This document shows, piece after piece, positions 1-8,291 of a DNA stretch of 21,829 bases (positions are counted from its first letter, which is position 1; each line of letters starts with the position of its first letter). The stretch lies in assembly GCA_031973435.1 (NCBI GenBank), contig DALYDA010000011.1:1-21829 (forward strand), read 5' to 3'. The notes below the pieces were generated by a model. The model did not search any database and was not told the origin of the DNA. It worked only from the letters and a program-made list of their open reading frames with translations. This stretch comes from HK-STAS-PATE-34 sp031973435. GTDB lineage: Bacteria > Patescibacteriota > Minisyncoccia > Phycocordibacterales > UBA9973. The translations under genes were made by a program, and so were the position numbers.

Positions 1-57
1 CATGCCTTATCCACGCCGCCAGCGTTCATCCTGAGCTAGGATCAAACTCTACTAAAA
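1..57 (-). rRNA. rrs: 16S ribosomal RNA, 5' end only (partial)
   Basis: Read on the minus strand, this is the conserved 5' end of bacterial 16S rRNA: the 27F primer region starts at position 50, followed by the usual GATGAACGCTGGCGGCGTG block. By analogy with E. coli (AGAGTTTGATC begins at nt 8) the mature 5' end should lie near position 57. The gene runs off the left edge. The 27F site reads CCTAGCTCAG where the common form is CCTGGCTCAG, a single substitution. The rest of the rRNA operon is outside the window. Confidence 0.96.
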
Positions 58-157
58 AATAGAACGGAACAAAAGAAAAAGCATTTCTCTTTTGCATCCT
101 AAAAAATGATCTAAAATTGCACAAGATTTAATTGTCAAAGATGACTACTAAATAAAA

Positions 158-195
158 ACGACTAAAAAGTCGTATCTATAACCTCTCCATAGAGG
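158..195 (-). promoter_or_regulatory. Two hairpins in the 16S leader
   Basis: Just after the predicted rRNA transcription start the minus-strand leader can form CCTCT/AGAGG (182-195, 4-nt loop) and then ACGACT/AGTCGT (158-173, 4-nt loop), the latter followed by TTTTTATTT. The second has the shape of a weak intrinsic terminator inside the rRNA leader. It could be an attenuator overridden by antitermination, or only a spacer structure. No boxA was identified with confidence. Confidence 0.45.
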
Positions 196-203
196 CAGAA
201 AGG

Positions 204-232
204 AGTATACACGAAGGCGAAAATAGAGTCAA
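204..232 (-). promoter_or_regulatory. rRNA operon promoter
   Basis: On the minus strand TTGACT (227-232) and TATACT (204-209) are separated by exactly 17 nt, a near-consensus sigma-70 type promoter. It fires toward the 16S gene and leaves a leader of about 140 nt. A weaker second candidate, TTGACA at 133-138, lies closer to the gene but its -10 box is poor. The strength of the first match fits an rRNA promoter. Confidence 0.85.
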
Positions 233-282
233 GTGCATGTGGGAACATGACAAGGTGTTGATAAAGTTAACTACAAAAATCC

Positions 283-311
283 TTTACTTTTGCCTTAAAA
301 TGTTGTATTTT
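283..311 (+). promoter_or_regulatory. Possible promoter for the small gene at 329
   Basis: TTTACT (283-288) and TATTTT (306-311) are spaced by 17 nt, each matching 4 of 6 consensus positions. The predicted start would be near 317, leaving about 12 nt before the ATG. It diverges from the rRNA promoter. Confidence 0.45.
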
Positions 312-328
312 AAAGAAAAACATGCACT

Positions 329-745
329 ATGTTATTTGTACAAAATGTAAACACTCTGCGCATAGTTTCACCAGAATCAACCGTATTGAATGACTTGAGA
401 GTTAACATATTGGATCAGAACATAATCGAAGTTGGATTCGAAACTGGTCTATATATGAAAGTACCAAAAACTATAATCCATCTGCAGCGTATCTCTAAAA
501 AACATCAATATAAAAAAGGTGATATGAAAAACTTTTTCAAATTACCGGACGAAATAATAATTCCAGAAAAAAAGGCAGAGTCACCTGGAAATATTTATTC
601 TTCTGTTGTGTTCCCTATAGAAATCGACGCGAATACCGAAACTGGTTGGTATTATCTTTTTTATAAAGGAACAGTGAAAACTACTTCTCCTATCAATGAG
701 ATAAACTTCACTCAAAGAATTTTGGTACAAAAAATTCCGCACTAG
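329..745 (+). CDS. Hypothetical protein, 138 aa
   Basis: I do not recognise this protein. It has no signal peptide or membrane segment; it is a soluble, lysine-rich sequence with alternating hydrophobic residues suggesting mostly beta structure. The ATG at 329 has no Shine-Dalgarno site. An ATG at 322 is out of frame. It is divergent from the rRNA operon and convergent with murA, and its stop codon lies in the loop of its own terminator hairpin. A compact gene with its own promoter and terminator makes a real gene likely, but function is unknown. Confidence 0.7.
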   Translation: MLFVQNVNTLRIVSPESTVLNDLRVNILDQNIIEVGFETGLYMKVPKTIIHLQRISKKHQYKKGDMKNFFKLPDEIIIPEKKAESPGNIYSSVVFPIEIDANTETGWYYLFYKGTVKTTSPINEINFTQRILVQKIPH

Positions 746-763
746 ATGCGGATTTTCTTTTTT
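736..763 (+). terminator. Terminator of the 329-745 gene
   Basis: Stem TCCGCA (736-741) / TGCGGA (747-752) with a 5-nt loop that includes the TAG stop, followed by TTTTCTTTTTT. A typical intrinsic terminator, back to back with the murA terminator. Confidence 0.85.
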
Positions 764-767
764 ATAA

Positions 768-791
768 TAAAAAATCCTCACCGAAGTGAGG
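768..791 (-). terminator. Terminator of murA
   Basis: On the minus strand CCTCAC-TTCG-GTGAGG is a 6-bp stem closed by a UUCG tetraloop, followed by ATTTTTT. It begins 6 nt past the murA stop. Confidence 0.88.
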
Positions 792-796
792 AAATA

Positions 797-2113
797 CTAA
801 TCTATTCTTTCTATTTGAGCACCCAAGGCCTGAAGACGTGGAACGATATTTTCGTATCCACGATCAATCTGTTCTGCACCATGAATAATGCTTTCACCTT
901 CCGCGGCAAGAGCTGCTATAAGTAGCGCCATACCTGCACGAATATCAGGAGAACTCATCTCAATCCCTTGGAGTTTTCTCGAACCATTGAGTCCCGTCAC
1001 CGACACACGGTGCGGATCACACGGAACGATGATTGCTCCCATCTGAATTAATTGGTCTACGAAAACCAAACGGTTCTCAAACATCCACTGATGAAAAAGA
1101 ACATTTCCATTCCCAAAAACTGCTGTGACAATAGCGATGGATATCAAATCCGGTGTAAATGCCGGCCAGATACCATCTTTTATCACAAGGATTCCTCCAT
1201 CGTTAGTTCTGTGAATATCATTCCCCTTCGAAGAGACTATGATATCATCCGAGCCACTTTTAGTGATAGAAACGCCCAATTTTTTGAAAATGTTTGGTAT
1301 CAATCCCAATTTATCCCATCTAACATTTTTAATAGTAATGTCAGATTTCGTAGCGGCAGCCAAACCAATGAAACTTCCAACCTCTATCATGTCTGGTAGA
1401 AGTGTATGTTCACATCCATGAAGTTTTTCTACTCCTTGGATAGTAAGGACATTACTTCCTATGCCAGAAATTTTTGCTCCCATGTTATTCAACATGGTAC
1501 AAAGTTGTTCAAGATATGGTTCACAGGCGGCGTTGCGGATAACAGTTTCACCTTTTGCTAAAACGGAGGCCATTACAATATTGGCTGTTCCAGTTACGGA
1601 CGCTTCTTCCAGCAAAATATCAGCTCCGATCAAACCCTGGGGTGTAGTGCAGAAGATTTTTCCATTTTTCTCCTCAAACACTACTCCCAGTTGCTTGAAG
1701 GCATTGATATGAACGTCAATAGGCCTTGAGCCTATCTTGTCTCCACCAACTTTCGGAATCACTGCTTTACCAAAACGACCCAACATCGGACCCAAGAGCA
1801 TGATAGATGCCCTGATAGTTTTACACATATCATCGAACTGTTTTGTCTCGATGAAAGTAAGTGCTGGATCTACAGGCCCGATTGCCTGCAACCTATATGT
1901 GGTTTTCCGTATTTCAGGAGTACCTACAACTAAGTGTGAAAGTATCTTAAACAGATTCTGAACATCTTTTATTATTGGCACATTGCGTAAAATCACAATG
2001 CCTTCAGAACAAAGAAGTGATGCACATATAACTTGGAGAGCTTCATTTTTTGCTCCCTGAGGTACAACTTCGCCATGAAGTTGTTTACCTCCAATTACTT
2101 TTAAAGTACTCAT
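797..2113 (-). CDS. murA: UDP-N-acetylglucosamine 1-carboxyvinyltransferase (MurA)
   Basis: MurA transfers enolpyruvate from PEP to UDP-GlcNAc, the first committed step of peptidoglycan synthesis in the cytoplasm. At 438 aa it is slightly longer than the usual ~420. Seen: the N-terminal K22-N23 pair (GAKNEAL), the RASIMLLGPMLGRFG block around residue 101, the active-site loop GGDKIGSRP at 123-131, the general-base Asp in the FTPDL segment, and a conserved Arg in PDIRAGMALL near the C terminus. The catalytic-loop Cys (C115 in E. coli) is Asp here (D125), the change known from naturally fosfomycin-resistant MurAs. The ATG at 2113 gives a normal N terminus; no Shine-Dalgarno is visible. It is transcribed alone, divergent from secG. 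Confidence 0.97.
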   Translation of the reverse strand: MSTLKVIGGKQLHGEVVPQGAKNEALQVICASLLCSEGIVILRNVPIIKDVQNLFKILSHLVVGTPEIRKTTYRLQAIGPVDPALTFIETKQFDDMCKTIRASIMLLGPMLGRFGKAVIPKVGGDKIGSRPIDVHINAFKQLGVVFEEKNGKIFCTTPQGLIGADILLEEASVTGTANIVMASVLAKGETVIRNAACEPYLEQLCTMLNNMGAKISGIGSNVLTIQGVEKLHGCEHTLLPDMIEVGSFIGLAAATKSDITIKNVRWDKLGLIPNIFKKLGVSITKSGSDDIIVSSKGNDIHRTNDGGILVIKDGIWPAFTPDLISIAIVTAVFGNGNVLFHQWMFENRLVFVDQLIQMGAIIVPCDPHRVSVTGLNGSRKLQGIEMSSPDIRAGMALLIAALAAEGESIIHGAEQIDRGYENIVPRLQALGAQIERID

Positions 2114-2183
2114 TTTTATTTTATTTTTTGCAACTCTAACACTCTTTTTTAGCTATGTAAAGTTACTTCTTTTTCATACCTGC

Positions 2184-2212
2184 TTGCCAAAATTTGGACT
2201 TTTTGCTATTAT
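2184..2212 (+). promoter_or_regulatory. secG promoter, near-leaderless
   Basis: TTGCCA (2184-2189) and TATTAT (2207-2212) are separated by 17 nt. The -10 box ends 9 nt before the secG ATG, so the transcript should start about 2-3 nt upstream of the start codon. The spacer begins with the near-palindrome CCAAAATTTGG, which could also serve the divergent murA. Confidence 0.7.
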
Positions 2213-2221
2213 CTTACCTGT

Positions 2222-2452
2222 ATGACAAGTCTCGAAGCGGTATTACCGTACTTACAGATCACACTTTCAGTACTCCTTGTGATCACAATATTACTCCAAA
2301 GATCAGCTGCTGGTCTTGGTACTATTGCTGGATCTGATGAAGGCGTATTTTTCCACAAGAAACGTGGTTTTGAGAAGTTTCTTTTTACTTTTTCAATCAT
2401 CTGTGCAATTCTATTTGTTGCATCTGCTATTTTCTCAATCGTTGTTTTCTAA
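2222..2452 (+). CDS. secG: Preprotein translocase subunit SecG
   Basis: SecG is the small membrane subunit of the SecYEG protein-export channel. The 76-aa product has the family plan: a first transmembrane helix (about residues 8-25), the conserved ILLQRSAAGLG cytoplasmic segment, a phenylalanine- and glycine-rich loop (GVFFHKKRGFEKF), and a second transmembrane helix (about 53-75). Length is normal for the family. It opens a plus-strand run with the solute-binding protein (37 nt downstream) and RNase J, which probably share its promoter. Its message should have almost no 5' leader. Confidence 0.93.
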   Translation: MTSLEAVLPYLQITLSVLLVITILLQRSAAGLGTIAGSDEGVFFHKKRGFEKFLFTFSIICAILFVASAIFSIVVF

Positions 2453-2489
2453 AGTAAACAACCAACAAATTTTCGCGCACTAAAAACTC

Positions 2490-4220
2490 ATGACAAAAAA
2501 CACAAGACTATTTGGTATTTCATGGCCAACAAGAGCAGAACTAAGGACTCTTGAAAACTCACTAACAGGAAGAGACTTTCTACTCTACCTTCTTTTTGGT
2601 TTTTTACTTTTGACTTCTGGTTTTGCGTTGCTCGGACGGCTCAATAAGCATTTTCTAGTCTCAGTGCCACTTTATGGAGGAAGTATCGAAGAAGGAGTAA
2701 TCGGAACACCTAGATTTGTAAATCCCCTGCTTGCAGTGAGCGAGTCTGATAAAGACATAACAAACCTCGTTTTTTCTGGACTTATGAGACTAGACGAGAA
2801 CAGCAAACCAACACTGGATCTAGCAGAAAGCTACACAGTTTCAGAAGATGGACTCGTTTACACTTTTATAATCAAACAAGGTGCAACTTTTCATGACGGA
2901 AAACCAGTAACAGCAGATGACGTAATCTATACAATAGAAAAAGTTTCTGATCCGACAATCAAGAGTCCAAAAAGAGCAAACTGGGAAGGAGTAACTGTAG
3001 AAAAAATAGATGAAAGGACTATTACTTTTACTCTTAGAAAGGCTTATACACAGTTTCTCGATGCAACAACAATAGGTATACTGCCAAAACATTTATGGAA
3101 CGATGTATCCAATCAAGAATTCCCTCTTTCTGAACTCAATGAAAAAGCAGTTGGTGCAGGACCTTACAAAGTTTCTTCTATCAAGCAGGATGACAATGGA
3201 ATACCAAGATCATATGAGTTGAAAAGCTTTAATGATTATATAAATGGAGAAGCTTATATAGAGAAAATATATTTCCGTTTTTATGACAACGAAAACTCTC
3301 TCATAAAAGCACTAAAAACGGGACACGTAGACAACATAAACTCTATTTCTCCAGAAAATGCCGCTTCACTTGAAGCAGATGGATATCAAATTACGAGGAT
3401 ATCAATACCTAGAGTTTTTGGATTGTTTTTTAACCAAAATAAATCTCCCGTACTTGCAAATAAAACTGTTGTGTCTGCCATGGATCTCGCAATAGACAAA
3501 CAGTCTCTTGTAAACACAATATTATATGGATACGGGACACCTCTTAACGGACCTAGACCAAAAGACATAGAGCCCATTACAAACAAAGAAGAATCTATAG
3601 AAGAAGCAAAGGCAATGTTAGATAAGGCTGGATATATAGTTGGAGACGATGGAACAAGGGAAAAGATTTCTTCTGACAAGAAGACAACGGAAAGACTAGC
3701 CTTCTCTATATCAACAGCAGATATAAGTGAACTCAAAGATGCTGCTTTTCAAATAAGAGATGATCTTTCACTTATAGGGATATCAGTCGATGTGAGGATA
3801 TATGACATTGGAACTCTAAATCAAACAATCATAAAAGACAGAGATTACGAGAGTTTGCTTTTCGGAGAACTAATAACAAGCGACCCAGACCTCTTTGCGT
3901 TTTGGCATTCATCTCAGAGGCTTTCTCCAGGACTAAATGTTTCGATGTATACAAATACAAATGTAGACTCTCAACTTGAAAGCTTGCAAACACAAAATGA
4001 TGCACAAAAAATATCTGAACTCTCTGCCAAAATCACAAGTACCATACAATCCGATCGTCCAGCGATATTCCTATATACACCATCATTTATATATGTAAGA
4101 GATGACGAAGCAATAGAGGGCAAGAGTAAAACTATTTTGAGAAGTTCTTCAAATAGATTTGATCTAGTAGGTAGTTGGTATATAAACACAGACAGGGTTT
4201 GGAGAATATTTACAAGATAA
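2490..4220 (+). CDS. ABC transporter substrate-binding protein, family 5 (OppA/DppA type)
   Basis: Family 5 extracellular solute-binding proteins capture peptides or similar solutes for ABC importers. Seen in 576 aa: a cytoplasmic head, one transmembrane anchor (about residues 30-48) with no lipobox cysteine, then the binding domain with the signature region around LAESYTVSEDGLVYTF, FHDGKPVTADDVIYTIEKV and a C-terminal lobe ending in FDLVGSWYIN. It is therefore an anchored exported protein rather than a lipoprotein. No permease or ATPase of this system is in the window. It lies between secG and RNase J, and no promoter or terminator was seen on either side. The ligand is unknown. Confidence 0.88.
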   Translation: MTKNTRLFGISWPTRAELRTLENSLTGRDFLLYLLFGFLLLTSGFALLGRLNKHFLVSVPLYGGSIEEGVIGTPRFVNPLLAVSESDKDITNLVFSGLMRLDENSKPTLDLAESYTVSEDGLVYTFIIKQGATFHDGKPVTADDVIYTIEKVSDPTIKSPKRANWEGVTVEKIDERTITFTLRKAYTQFLDATTIGILPKHLWNDVSNQEFPLSELNEKAVGAGPYKVSSIKQDDNGIPRSYELKSFNDYINGEAYIEKIYFRFYDNENSLIKALKTGHVDNINSISPENAASLEADGYQITRISIPRVFGLFFNQNKSPVLANKTVVSAMDLAIDKQSLVNTILYGYGTPLNGPRPKDIEPITNKEESIEEAKAMLDKAGYIVGDDGTREKISSDKKTTERLAFSISTADISELKDAAFQIRDDLSLIGISVDVRIYDIGTLNQTIIKDRDYESLLFGELITSDPDLFAFWHSSQRLSPGLNVSMYTNTNVDSQLESLQTQNDAQKISELSAKITSTIQSDRPAIFLYTPSFIYVRDDEAIEGKSKTILRSSSNRFDLVGSWYINTDRVWRIFTR

Positions 4221-4251
4221 AACTAAGTTAAATTATAAATTAAGATACTTT

Positions 4252-6273
4252 ATGACAGAAAATAATAGAAACGCGAGCGTAGGTAGTAGTGGAGGAGACA
4301 GAAGAACGAATTTTAATAGAAATCCAAGAACCAGTACACCAGGAAGAAGTTTCCATAGAAACAGTTCTTCAACAGCAACACATCATGTGAGAAGCTCTTC
4401 TCCTGCAACAACACACACTCACAACAAAAGTCTTCCTACTCGTACTTACACAGCGACACGAAAGACACCTCTGCACCGTACACATTCTCCAAACACAAAC
4501 ATTCCTTCATCTCAAACAAAGATAATGAGAAAGGGTCTCACTGGCAGACGGCCTCCAGAACCAAGAAAGGCTCCAAAAATACGATCAAAGATACCTGAGA
4601 TAGAAGAAGGTGTACTTCGTATAATTCCACTAGGAGGGGTAGAGCAGATCGGACAGAACATGACAGCTATCGAGTACGGAAACGACATAATAATCGTTGA
4701 CGCTGGTATCCAGTTTGCAGAGCAGGATCATCCTGGAATCGACTATATAATACCTAACTCAAGTTATGTCGAAGAACGTAAAGAAAAAATACGTGGTCTT
4801 TTCATCACACACGGTCACTTGGACCACGTTGGAGCTATTCCCTTTCTGATAAACAGTATTGGAAATCCTGAAATATACAGTAGAGAATTCGGTGCAATGA
4901 TGATCCTCAAAAGACATGAAGAGTTCCCACACCTACCAAAGATAAAGATGAATATAGTAAACAACGATACTGTTGTGCGTGCAGGAGATCATTTTGTTGT
5001 AAAGAGTTTTGCCATATCCCACACCATACCTGACTCCATGGGACTAATCATAGAAACTCCGCTCGGCGAGATAGTCTTTATCGAAGACGTTCGAGTGGAC
5101 AACATAAAAGGTATTCCTTCCGAAGAAGAGAAGCAACAATACAAAAGATTCCAAGAAAAGGAAGCATTGATGCTAACCATGGACTCGACAAGTATCTGGA
5201 AAGCAGGTTGGTCACTTTCTGAAAATACAGTTGCAGAAAATATAGAAAAGATCATGCAGAATGTTTCTGGACGACTAATCGTTGCTACTTTTGCTTCGCA
5301 GGTGGAACGTATTGCTGCTATCATCGACTTTGCAGAAAAGAGTGGTAAGAAAATAGCAGTTGATGGAAGATCAATGAAAACAAACATAGAGATTGCAAAG
5401 CAACTCGGCATCATCACAGCAAAAAACATAATCCCTCTAGAAGATATCGGGAACTACCCACCTCACAAGATAGTTATGATAGTTACAGGTGGACAAGGTG
5501 AAGAGTTCGCGGCACTTGCTCGTATGGCAAACAAAAGTCACAGACAACTCTCGCTTCAACCAACAGACACTATCCTTCTCTCTTCATCTGTTATTCCTGG
5601 AAACGAAGGAGACATCGACAAACTAAAAGACAATCTATATAGAAGTGATGCAAAGATAATCACATACACAGACTCAGATGTGCATGCTTCAGGTCATGGA
5701 AACAGAGAAGAGCTCCGTTGGATCCACGAGCAAATAAAATACAGATTCTTCATGCCAGTTCACGGGAACCACTGGATGCTTTGCCAACACGCAGAGTTGT
5801 CACAGTCTCTCGGTACTCCAAAAGAAAACACAGTTGTTCCAGACAACGGATCTATCATCGAAATATATAACGGTGGAAAAAGTATCCGTATGAGAAAAGA
5901 AAAAGCACCTTCTGACCTGCGAATGGTTGATGGATTTGCAGTTGGAGATGTACAAGAAGTTGTCATCCGAGATAGACAACTACTCGCTGAAGACGGAATG
6001 TTCGTAGTGTTTGCAATAGTAGACTCCAAAACAGGAAAACTAAAGAAATCTCCAGATATTATTTCCCGTGGATTTATATATCTAAAAGAATCTCAAGAAC
6101 TATTGCACCAAGCAAGAACTCTAATCAAAAAGACAGTTGAAAGTGGAACAGAAGGACAAAACCCTATCAACTTTGATATCGTAAAGAGTGGATTAGCAGA
6201 TGCACTATCAAAATTCCTACTCCAAAAGACAGCAAAAAGACCCCTAGTTATACCAGTTCTACTTTCTGTCTAA
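4252..6273 (+). CDS. rnj: Ribonuclease J with a basic disordered N-terminal tail
   Basis: RNase J is a zinc metallo-beta-lactamase/beta-CASP ribonuclease with 5'-3' exonuclease and endonuclease activity, central to RNA decay and rRNA maturation. The catalytic core begins near residue 120 (RIIPLGGVEQIGQN), with the metal motif HGHLDH at 187-192, a further His in AISHTIPDS, Asp in FIEDVRVD, the beta-CASP region with SSSVIPGNEGD, the HASGHGNREEL motif and PVHGNHWML, then the C-terminal domain. At 673 aa it exceeds the usual ~555: the first ~118 residues are a low-complexity Arg/Ser/Thr/His/Pro tail with hardly any acidic residues, probably unfolded and RNA-binding. Start 4252 is kept because this tail is in frame and uninterrupted; M92 is an alternative start near the fold. 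Confidence 0.95.
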   Translation: MTENNRNASVGSSGGDRRTNFNRNPRTSTPGRSFHRNSSSTATHHVRSSSPATTHTHNKSLPTRTYTATRKTPLHRTHSPNTNIPSSQTKIMRKGLTGRRPPEPRKAPKIRSKIPEIEEGVLRIIPLGGVEQIGQNMTAIEYGNDIIIVDAGIQFAEQDHPGIDYIIPNSSYVEERKEKIRGLFITHGHLDHVGAIPFLINSIGNPEIYSREFGAMMILKRHEEFPHLPKIKMNIVNNDTVVRAGDHFVVKSFAISHTIPDSMGLIIETPLGEIVFIEDVRVDNIKGIPSEEEKQQYKRFQEKEALMLTMDSTSIWKAGWSLSENTVAENIEKIMQNVSGRLIVATFASQVERIAAIIDFAEKSGKKIAVDGRSMKTNIEIAKQLGIITAKNIIPLEDIGNYPPHKIVMIVTGGQGEEFAALARMANKSHRQLSLQPTDTILLSSSVIPGNEGDIDKLKDNLYRSDAKIITYTDSDVHASGHGNREELRWIHEQIKYRFFMPVHGNHWMLCQHAELSQSLGTPKENTVVPDNGSIIEIYNGGKSIRMRKEKAPSDLRMVDGFAVGDVQEVVIRDRQLLAEDGMFVVFAIVDSKTGKLKKSPDIISRGFIYLKESQELLHQARTLIKKTVESGTEGQNPINFDIVKSGLADALSKFLLQKTAKRPLVIPVLLSV

Positions 6274-6282
6274 TAAAAAAAT

Positions 6283-6310
6283 TTGTGTAATCCAAATATA
6301 TTGATATTAT
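6283..6310 (+). promoter_or_regulatory. MFS gene promoter, extended -10, near-leaderless
   Basis: TTGTGT (6283-6288), a 16-nt spacer and TATTAT (6305-6310) preceded by TGA, i.e. an extended -10. Transcription should begin about 4 nt before the ATG at 6321. Confidence 0.6.
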
Positions 6311-6320
6311 TTAGATATAT

Positions 6321-7469
6321 ATGAGGCACCCACTAAGAATTATCTACACAGGAGCGTTTCTCTTTTCATTAGGAAGCGCTCTTTTGGCATATGTAAACTC
6401 TGGCTTCATTGCGACTTTTGTAGGAGAAGAAAAAGTTGGTTTGGTTTATGCAGGAGCTTCTGTAATAAACTTTATTTTTCTAATACTCGCACCAAAGATA
6501 GACTCTATCTTTGGAAACAGGAAACTTATAAGTACCTTTGCGCTGATTGCATGTTTTTCTATTTTAGCCCTATCAAGCACAAGTCATGCGATCTACGCCA
6601 TACCTCTTTTTGTTCTTTACCTTTCATCTATGACTATCATAATGTTCTCTTTGGATATATTTGTTGAGGCATTTTCAAAAAATGAAGACACAGGACACAC
6701 AAGAGGATATTTTCTAACTGTAATAAACATAGCATGGGTCATGTCCCCCCTTCTTTCTGGATTCCTGATCACACAAGGAGGATATAGAGAAATTATACCT
6801 ATAACTGCATTTGCACTTATCGCTGTTTCATTTATCTTTTCTCATTACATGAAAGCATTTAAAGATCCAGAATACGGAGAAAGGGATCCGAGAGAAACAA
6901 TCCAAAAAATAAAAAATGATAAAGACCTAGGACTTGCTATTTTTTTGCAATTTTTACTTCAGTTTTTCTTTTCCATCATGGTTATATACACACCAATATA
7001 CCTAAGTTCACACATAGGACTATCTTGGTCTACTATCGGAGCGATATTTACAATTATGCTACTCCCTTTTGCTCTTTTCCAGATACCTTTCGGAATCATC
7101 GCAGACAAATGGCTCGGTGAAAAAGAAATACTTTTCTTTGGCTTTATAGTTATGGCGATATCAGTTTTCTTTGTTCCACACATCAGTCTTGCACTTTTCT
7201 TGCCATGGGCAATACTCTTGTTTTTTAGTCGTGTTGGAGCGAGTGCTGTAGAGGTCATGACAGAAACTTACTACTTCAAAAAGATAACTGCGGGAGATGC
7301 AGGACTCATAAGCGCACTTCGTAGTGTTGTGCCGGTGGCATACATAATTGGACCAATCGTCGCAAGTATAGTAATATCAACTTCCGACATATCAAACATA
7401 TTCAACATCCTAGGGTTTGTTATGATTGCAGGAGCAATATCAACCCTTTTCTTACATGATACAAAATAG
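6321..7469 (+). CDS. Major facilitator superfamily transporter
   Basis: This 382-aa protein is almost entirely hydrophobic, with about 11-12 transmembrane helices in two halves joined by a charged cytoplasmic loop (about residues 175-200, FKDPEYGERDPRETIQKIKN). Short basic/acidic turns such as DSIFGNRK after helix 2 and ADKWLGEKE in the second half are MFS motif-A-like loops. It is a secondary transporter in the cytoplasmic membrane; substrate and direction cannot be told. Its 3' end overlaps the next gene by 14 nt, so the two are probably translationally coupled. Confidence 0.88.
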   Translation: MRHPLRIIYTGAFLFSLGSALLAYVNSGFIATFVGEEKVGLVYAGASVINFIFLILAPKIDSIFGNRKLISTFALIACFSILALSSTSHAIYAIPLFVLYLSSMTIIMFSLDIFVEAFSKNEDTGHTRGYFLTVINIAWVMSPLLSGFLITQGGYREIIPITAFALIAVSFIFSHYMKAFKDPEYGERDPRETIQKIKNDKDLGLAIFLQFLLQFFFSIMVIYTPIYLSSHIGLSWSTIGAIFTIMLLPFALFQIPFGIIADKWLGEKEILFFGFIVMAISVFFVPHISLALFLPWAILLFFSRVGASAVEVMTETYYFKKITAGDAGLISALRSVVPVAYIIGPIVASIVISTSDISNIFNILGFVMIAGAISTLFLHDTK

Positions 7470-8274
7470 AAACAGAAAAACAACAAGGAAAAAAGACACT
7501 AGAAAAACAGACCAGAAACATGTCTTTGTAAAAAAAGCACCAAAGCCCAAGATAAGGCTGGACTATTCTTTTCCGATGAGGATAAACAAATATCTTTCAT
7601 ATGTTGGTATCTCTAGTAGAAAAGAAGCAGATTCTCTGATTGAGAGAAAGGAGGTTCTCGTAAATGGCAAAGTGGCAACGATCGGAATGAAAGTCCTAAA
7701 AACTGACGACGTAGCACTCAGACAATCTACAAAAACAAACCACAAGTACTTTGCTTACTACAAACCTATAGGAATCGTAACAGTACTAGCCCAAGAAGGA
7801 GAAAAGGAAATAAAGGACTCAGTCTCATTTCCAGTACCAGTATTCCCTGTTGGAAGGCTCGACAAGGACTCTGAGGGGCTCATAGTGATGACTAACGACG
7901 GTAGAGTCACAAAGCATCTTTTGGACAGTAAGGAGCGTCATGAGAAGGAATACAGGGTCAGACTAAACAGGTTCGTAGAGAACACATTCCTATTGAAAAT
8001 AAAGCAGGGCCTCCAAGCAGGAGAGTTCAAAACTCTCCCTGCGAAGGTCAGAAAAGTTGATGACAAAATAGTAGACATAGTTCTCGTAGAAGGACAAAAC
8101 AGACAGATCCGAAGAATGGCACTATCGCTTGGTTATGAAGTTATATCTCTCCAAAGGTTCCGAATCGAAAACATCTTGCTCGGTAAAATGAAACCAAATG
8201 AGTTTCGAGAAATCGAAGGAAAAGAACTTGAAGAATTTTTAGAAAAATTAAGCATCAAAAAAACATCTACATAA
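7456..8274 (+). CDS. RNA pseudouridine synthase, RluB/RsuA family
   Basis: These enzymes isomerise a uridine in rRNA to pseudouridine. Seen, counting from ATG 7456 (272 aa): a Lys/Arg-rich tail of about 40 residues; an S4 RNA-binding domain starting MRINKYLSYVGISSRKEAD; the catalytic domain with the RsuA-family motif GRLDKDSEGL, whose Asp is the nucleophile; and EGQNRQIRRM near the C terminus. The frame stays open upstream to a TTG at 7426, but ATG 7456 is the better start and overlaps the MFS gene by 14 nt; ATG 7576 would give only the S4 and catalytic domains. The target uridine (23S, 16S or both) cannot be decided from sequence. Confidence 0.92.
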   Translation: MIQNRNRKTTRKKDTRKTDQKHVFVKKAPKPKIRLDYSFPMRINKYLSYVGISSRKEADSLIERKEVLVNGKVATIGMKVLKTDDVALRQSTKTNHKYFAYYKPIGIVTVLAQEGEKEIKDSVSFPVPVFPVGRLDKDSEGLIVMTNDGRVTKHLLDSKERHEKEYRVRLNRFVENTFLLKIKQGLQAGEFKTLPAKVRKVDDKIVDIVLVEGQNRQIRRMALSLGYEVISLQRFRIENILLGKMKPNEFREIEGKELEEFLEKLSIKKTST

Positions 8275-8290
8275 TAGTAGATGTTTTTTG
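8257..8290. terminator. Bidirectional terminator
   Basis: ACATCTAC (8263-8270) and GTAGATGT (8277-8284) pair over a 6-nt loop, with A6 on the left and T-rich sequence on the right, so it can end both the pseudouridine synthase transcript (plus) and the converging 8292-9119 transcript (minus). The synthase stop codon is in the hairpin. Confidence 0.87.
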
Positions 8291-8291
8291 C

